Shown: positions 62,320 through 64,000 of the stretch, in pieces
How the letters are laid out: the number at the start of each line of letters is the position of its first letter
How positions within the stretch are numbered: the stretch's first letter is position 1
Assembly (NCBI GenBank): GCA_965219165.1
Contig: CBDCMW010000002.1
Span: forward strand, 1,178,001 to 1,242,000
Reading direction: 5' to 3'
DNA: 64,000 bases
Origin: Aldehydirespirator sp965219165
GTDB taxonomy: Bacteria > Actinomycetota > Acidimicrobiia > Acidimicrobiales > Aldehydirespiratoraceae
Position numbers and translations under genes: made by a program
The notes under the pieces: model-generated
The model's database searches: none
Told to the model about the DNA's origin: nothing
What the model saw: only the letters and a program-made list of their open reading frames with translations

Positions 62320-64000
62320 GGCCGCGCCGTCCGCTGCCGACGTGTCGCCGGTGGCGCCTCCAGTGTCGGTGGGAGACGAGCAGGTGGGCACCGGCGCGGC
62401 CGCCGGCACCGAGCTTGTCAAGGCCCATCACGGGTCGCTGTCCCGTCAGCGGCGTCTGCTCATCGAAGACGAGCTCAAGCGGGGAGAGTTGCGGGGCCTG
62501 GTAGCCACGTCCACGCTCGAGCTCGGCATCGACATGGGCGCCGTCGACCTGGTCGTCCAGGTGGCCTCGCCCGGATCGGTGGCCTCCGGGCTGCAGCGCA
62601 TCGGCCGGGCCGGACACCGGGTGGGCGAGCCGAGCCGGGGCCGGATCTTCCCCAAGCACCGAGCCGACCTGCTCGAAGCGGCCGCGGTAGTGGAGCGCAT
62701 GCACGCCGGGGAGGTGGAGCACACCCGCTACCTGCGCAACCCCCTCGATGTTGCCGCCCAGCAGATCGTGGCCATGTGCGCCATGGACGACTGGCCTGTG
62801 GACCGGCTCGCGGCCGTGCTGCGCCGCTGCGCCGGCTTCGCCGAGTTGTCCGACGAGGTACTGCACAGCGTGCTCGACCTGCTGTCGGGCACCTACCCGG
62901 CCGAGGAGTTCTCCGAGCTGAGGCCTCGCATCGCCTGGGACCGCTCCGCCGGAGTGCTGCGGGGCCGGGCCGGGGCGCAGCGGCTGGCCGTCACCAACGC
63001 CGGAACCATCCCTGACCGGGGCCTCTTCGGCGTGTTCCTGCCCGACGGCACCCGGGTGGGCGAACTCGACGAGGAGATGGTCTACGAGAGCCGGGTGGGC
63101 GAGACGTTCCTGCTGGGCGCGACCACCTGGCGCATAGTGGACATCACCTTCGACCGGGTGGTGGTGACGCCCGCGCCCGGCGAGCTCGGCAAGATGCCGT
63201 TCTGGCACGGTGACGGGCCCGGCCGCCCCGTCGAGCTCGGTCGGGCCGTGGGGCGGCTGGTGCGCGAGCTGCGCTCCGAGGGCGACACCGATGCTGTCGC
63301 GGCAAGGCTGCGGGACGCCTGCGGCCTCGATGAGACAGCCGTCACCAATCTCCTCGCCTACCTCGACGACCAGGCCGCCGCCACCGGCGTCGTGCCCGAC
63401 GACCGCACCGTGGTGGTGGAGCGCTTCCGCGACGAGATCGGGGATTGGCGGGTGTGCGTGCTCACCCCGTTCGGCGCTCGGGTCCACGCCCCCTGGGGGG
63501 TCGCGCTGCAGGCCCGCCTGCGCGAGGCATGGGGCGTCGACGTCGATCTGATGTGGGGCGACGACGGGATCGTCATGCGCCTGCCCGAGGCAGTGGACGA
63601 GCTTGCTGTCGACGACCTGCTGTTCGACCCCGACGAGATCCGCGACCTGGTGGTGGGGCGCCTGCCCGAGACGTCGATGTTCGCGTCGCGCTTCCGGGAG
63701 TGCGCGGCCCGGGCGCTGCTGCTGCCCCGCCGCCGGCCCGACCAGCGCACGCCGCTGTGGCAGCAGCGCCAGCGGGCCGCGGACCTGCTGTCGGTGGCGG
63801 CCAAGTACCCGTCGTTCCCGATCCTGCTGGAGACAACCCGCGAGTGTCTCAACGACGTGTTCGACCTGCCCGCGCTGGTCGAGCTCATGGCCGACCTGCG
63901 CAGCCGCCGGATCCGGGTGGTGGCGGTGGACACGCCCCAAGCCTCCCCCTTCGCCCAGTCGCTGCTGTTCTCGTGGATTGCGGTGTACATGTACGAGGGC
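62300..64000 (+). CDS. lhr: Lhr-family helicase, C-terminal part (continues past window)
   Basis: In the next frame the helicase continues with VKAHHGSLSRQRR, TSTLELGIDMGAVDLV (motif V) and QRIGRAGHRVG (motif VI). The winged-helix and Lhr-specific C-terminal domains follow (FLLGATTWRIVDI, MPFWHGDGPGRP, ARALLLPRR). It stays open to the last base, so the gene ends outside the window. Complete actinobacterial Lhr proteins are about 1,500 residues. See the preceding entry for the frameshift. Confidence 0.8.

Overview
The window is GC-rich DNA from an actinobacterium, most likely a member of the Acidimicrobiia or a relative. This is inferred from the gene families: an F420-type LLM oxidoreductase, an actinobacterial HelD/HelR-like helicase, the actinobacterial-type heme enzymes and a DUF2339 membrane protein. 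Coding density is high, many genes overlap by 1-4 bases (ATGA, GTGA, TGATG), and GTG starts are common. I saw no rRNA, tRNA, CRISPR array or intact transposase.

Layout. (1) 1-3.2 kb: a VWA protein cut by the left edge, a multi-pass membrane protein with an unusual start, and a cytosine-deaminase-like enzyme. (2) 3.2-15.4 kb: one tightly coupled operon for uptake and breakdown of a sugar or sugar alcohol. It has a strong sigma70-like promoter with two operator-like repeats, a lipoprotein binding protein holding two identical tandem ligand-binding domains, an ABC ATPase and two permeases. These are followed by an FGGY kinase, a zinc dehydrogenase, a class II aldolase/epimerase and a split transketolase. 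A convergent SorC-type regulator ends the block. (3) 15.5-17.6 kb: a beta-lactamase-fold hydrolase and an SDR preceded by a tiny ORF. (4) 17.6-25.4 kb: an accessory island with a CcdA/MazF-like toxin-antitoxin pair, a putative DNA-sulfur-binding HNH restriction enzyme, a three-gene cassette (DUF3467-like, small protein, PD-(D/E)XK-like protein) and an AAA/DUF4143 ATPase. Between them lie broken pieces of a cysteine desulfurase, a DUF4007 (SspB-like) protein, a PLD-like protein, a ribbon-helix-helix protein and an ankyrin protein. The desulfurase and DUF4007 pieces lie in the order sspA-sspB on the minus strand and look like the wreck of a phosphorothioation operon.

(5) 25.6-42.3 kb: mostly housekeeping and envelope genes. 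These are DUF2339, an aldehyde dehydrogenase, a methyltransferase/glycosyltransferase/alpha-barrel cluster, an Lnt-like protein lacking the catalytic Cys, a class III cyclase homologue, cgoX and hemE, a patatin and a HelD-like helicase. (6) 42.4-57.8 kb: an orphan Fe/polyamine-type ABC ATPase, then a large catabolic locus. The locus has a Rieske oxygenase, two amidohydrolases, a PanB-like enzyme, an aldo/keto reductase, an enolase-superfamily enzyme and a XRE-cupin regulator. It also has a PhyH dioxygenase, a two-component ring-hydroxylating dioxygenase and an NMT1/THI5-like ABC transporter with both permease domains fused in one chain. The two control regions of this locus (the divergent one at 48.5 kb and the transporter promoter at 57.75 kb) carry the same palindrome, TTTGAT-N3-ATCAAA, which argues for one regulon acting on one N- or O-containing (hetero)aromatic substrate that I cannot name. 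(7) 57.9-64 kb: a DtxR-family regulator, the LLM oxidoreductase, a second AAA/DUF4143 ATPase and a large Lhr helicase gene interrupted by a frameshift at a run of five Gs and cut by the right edge.
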